From Gloeocapsopsis sp. IPPAS B-1203 (GTDB taxonomy: Bacteria; Cyanobacteriota; Cyanobacteriia; Cyanobacteriales; Chroococcidiopsidaceae), in the NCBI RefSeq assembly GCF_002749975.1, contig NZ_PEIG01000006.1, forward strand, positions 62,001-126,000: a stretch of DNA of 64,000 bases, written 5' to 3'. Shown piece after piece: positions 62,635-64,000 of this stretch. A model generated the notes under the pieces. That model had not been told where the DNA came from, made no database searches, and worked only from the letters and a program-made list of their open reading frames with translations. The stretch's first letter is position 1. Every line of letters begins with the position of its first letter. A program made the translations under genes and the position numbers.

Positions 62635-64000
62635 ATGCGGCATTATTGGCAACAATTAGCGTTATTAACAGGATTACTCCTAATTTCTCCTCCGGCTTGG
62701 GCACAAACCGTTACAAATGAAGCAACCGCTGTTGAACAGCAAAAGCAAATTGCGCAAACAATCACTCAAATTACTGGAGTGAGAATAGACACGACAGATG
62801 GCATTGCAGTAATTTTAGAGACGACTGCCGCATTATCTCCAACAATCTCAACCGTTGATAATACGTTAATTGCGGATATTCCTAACGCCGTGTTGGCATT
62901 ACCTGAAGAATTTCAAGTCGCCAATCCAGCAGAAGATATTGCCTTAGTGCGCGTGACGAATTTACCTAACAATCAGGTGCGTGTCACAATTACCGGAATC
63001 GATGCACCGCCGACAGCCGAACAACAAGTTGCAGCAGAAGGACTCGTATTAGCAGTAACACCCCCCACAGACGATGAAGAAATTCAAATTGTCGTGACAG
63101 GTGAATTGGATTTAGAAGGTTATTCTGTACCTAATGCTACAACGGCAACTCGTACGAATACAGAACTGCGCGACATCCCACAATCAATTCAAGTTCTACC
63201 ACAACGTGTTTTAGAAGATCAGCAAGTCAACCGTCTGAGCGAAGCTTTGCGCAACGTTAGCGGTGTCAGCGTCGGTGATAGCTTTGGCGGTAGCCTCGAT
63301 CGAGTTAATCTTCGTGGCTTTCAGTCAGATGTATTGCTCGAAGACGGGTTTCGTCGTGGCTCATTTATCTTAAGAGGAACTTCTAATGACACTGAACTAA
63401 TTGAAAGAGTTGAAGTTCTGAAGGGACCTGCATCGGTATTGTATGGCAATTTGGAACCAGGCGGTGTTGTCAGTGTCGTCACCAGGCAGCCACAAACTGA
63501 TCCAGCTTATACTATTGGAACGGTAGTTGGTAGTTTTGGGTTAGTGCGTCCGAGTATTGACCTCACAGGACCGCTAGATCCCGATCAACGGCTATTATAT
63601 CGCTTCACCGCACTGTATGAAGCCGAAGATGGCTTCCGCGACTACGAGCAGGATGTGAATCGCTTTGTGCTAGCGCCAGCACTCACATGGAATTTGAGCG
63701 ATCGCACCGCTTTAACATTCAATTTTACCTACGCAGATGCAGAACGCCCGTTTGATCGCGGTCTTCCGGCGATTGGTAATCGAGTCGCAGATGTACCGCG
63801 CGATCGCTTATTTCAAGATCCGAGTGCGATCACTCAAACCGAAGAACTGAGCGCCAGCTATCGATTAACTCATAACTTTAACGACAATTGGCAATTGCGC
63901 AACTCGTTTCGCTACCTCTCGGTAGATACTTTTGACTTTCGCATTGATAGCTGGATTATTGAAGATGATGGCACGCTCGATCGCCGCTGGCGTTCTAACG
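62635..64000 (+). CDS. TonB-dependent siderophore receptor with AMIN domain (5' part)
   Basis: The gene runs off the window; 455 codons are present. A signal peptide (LLTGLLLISPPAWAQ) is followed by an AMIN domain (about residues 45-125, VRIDTTDGIAVILETT), a linker with the TonB-box-like IQIVVTGE, the plug domain (about 170-300: ELRDIPQSIQVLPQRVLED, GVVSVVTRQP) and the start of the outer-membrane barrel. This AMIN-plus-receptor order is typical of cyanobacterial ferric-siderophore receptors. ATG 62635 directly overlaps a GTG; the ATG gives the cleaner signal peptide. Confidence 0.93.
   Translation, partial: MRHYWQQLALLTGLLLISPPAWAQTVTNEATAVEQQKQIAQTITQITGVRIDTTDGIAVILETTAALSPTISTVDNTLIADIPNAVLALPEEFQVANPAEDIALVRVTNLPNNQVRVTITGIDAPPTAEQQVAAEGLVLAVTPPTDDEEIQIVVTGELDLEGYSVPNATTATRTNTELRDIPQSIQVLPQRVLEDQQVNRLSEALRNVSGVSVGDSFGGSLDRVNLRGFQSDVLLEDGFRRGSFILRGTSNDTELIERVEVLKGPASVLYGNLEPGGVVSVVTRQPQTDPAYTIGTVVGSFGLVRPSIDLTGPLDPDQRLLYRFTALYEAEDGFRDYEQDVNRFVLAPALTWNLSDRTALTFNFTYADAERPFDRGLPAIGNRVADVPRDRLFQDPSAITQTEELSASYRLTHNFNDNWQLRNSFRYLSVDTFDFRIDSWIIEDDGTLDRRWRSN

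Overview
The window is chromosomal DNA of a cyanobacterium. The evidence is psbX, ycf66, a cyAbrB regulator, a chorismate lyase of the plastoquinone pathway, several cyanobacteria-only families (DUF4168, DUF6816, HstK-type kinases, AMIN-TonB receptors), very frequent HIP1 octamers (GCGATCGC) in and between genes, and short tandem repeats such as ATTACCA and TTTTGAG in many spacers. The gene set would fit a Chroococcidiopsis/Gloeocapsopsis-like unicellular cyanobacterium, but the genus cannot be fixed from sequence alone. No prophage, CRISPR array, insertion sequence or replication origin was recognised.

Layout. 1-5.5 kb: the end of an NmrA-like reductase overlapping a decayed isochorismatase gene, a secreted nuclease, a ferritin-like protein, an SLH-domain protein, a TauE transporter, a candidate small RNA and a lipoprotein. 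5.5-9.7 kb: purL and purF. 9.7-13.7 kb: a DNA glycosylase, then a MATE exporter divergent from a MocR regulator. 13.8-19.9 kb: chorismate lyase, rpsP, a KH-domain protein, phoH, small conserved genes, an ABC exporter and two tRNAs. 20-29.3 kb: an SDR and two large sensor histidine kinases, the first a 1968-residue HstK-type hybrid whose kinase-like domain has lost catalytic residues, the second with a cyanobacteriochrome-like GAF domain. 29.3-44.9 kb: housekeeping and photosynthetic genes (two tRNAs, cutA, accC, yggT, psbX, ycf66, sdhB, cyabrB, cobL, cobH, holA), two half-propeller proteins and an acidic HTH protein.

45-51.6 kb: two PhoX-type phosphatases, each preceded by a Pho-box-like array, flank an ABC exporter. 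51.6-56 kb: a methyltransferase, hisG, a response regulator, two tandem GNAT genes (one broken by a stop codon) and an acyltransferase. 56-60.4 kb: an arsenic-resistance cluster on the minus strand (GNAT, arsR, sphX-like, ACR3, arsH, arsC) with two matching ArsR-like operators. 60.5-64 kb: a TVP38 membrane protein, an AraC regulator and the start of a TonB-dependent siderophore receptor.

Most genes are ordinary core or conserved accessory genes. The parts most worth a second look are the small RNA candidate at 4.4 kb, the two sensor kinases, the phosphate/arsenate functions with their regulatory sites, and two families of dispersed repeats. I did not find a clearly new multi-gene defence or biosynthetic system.
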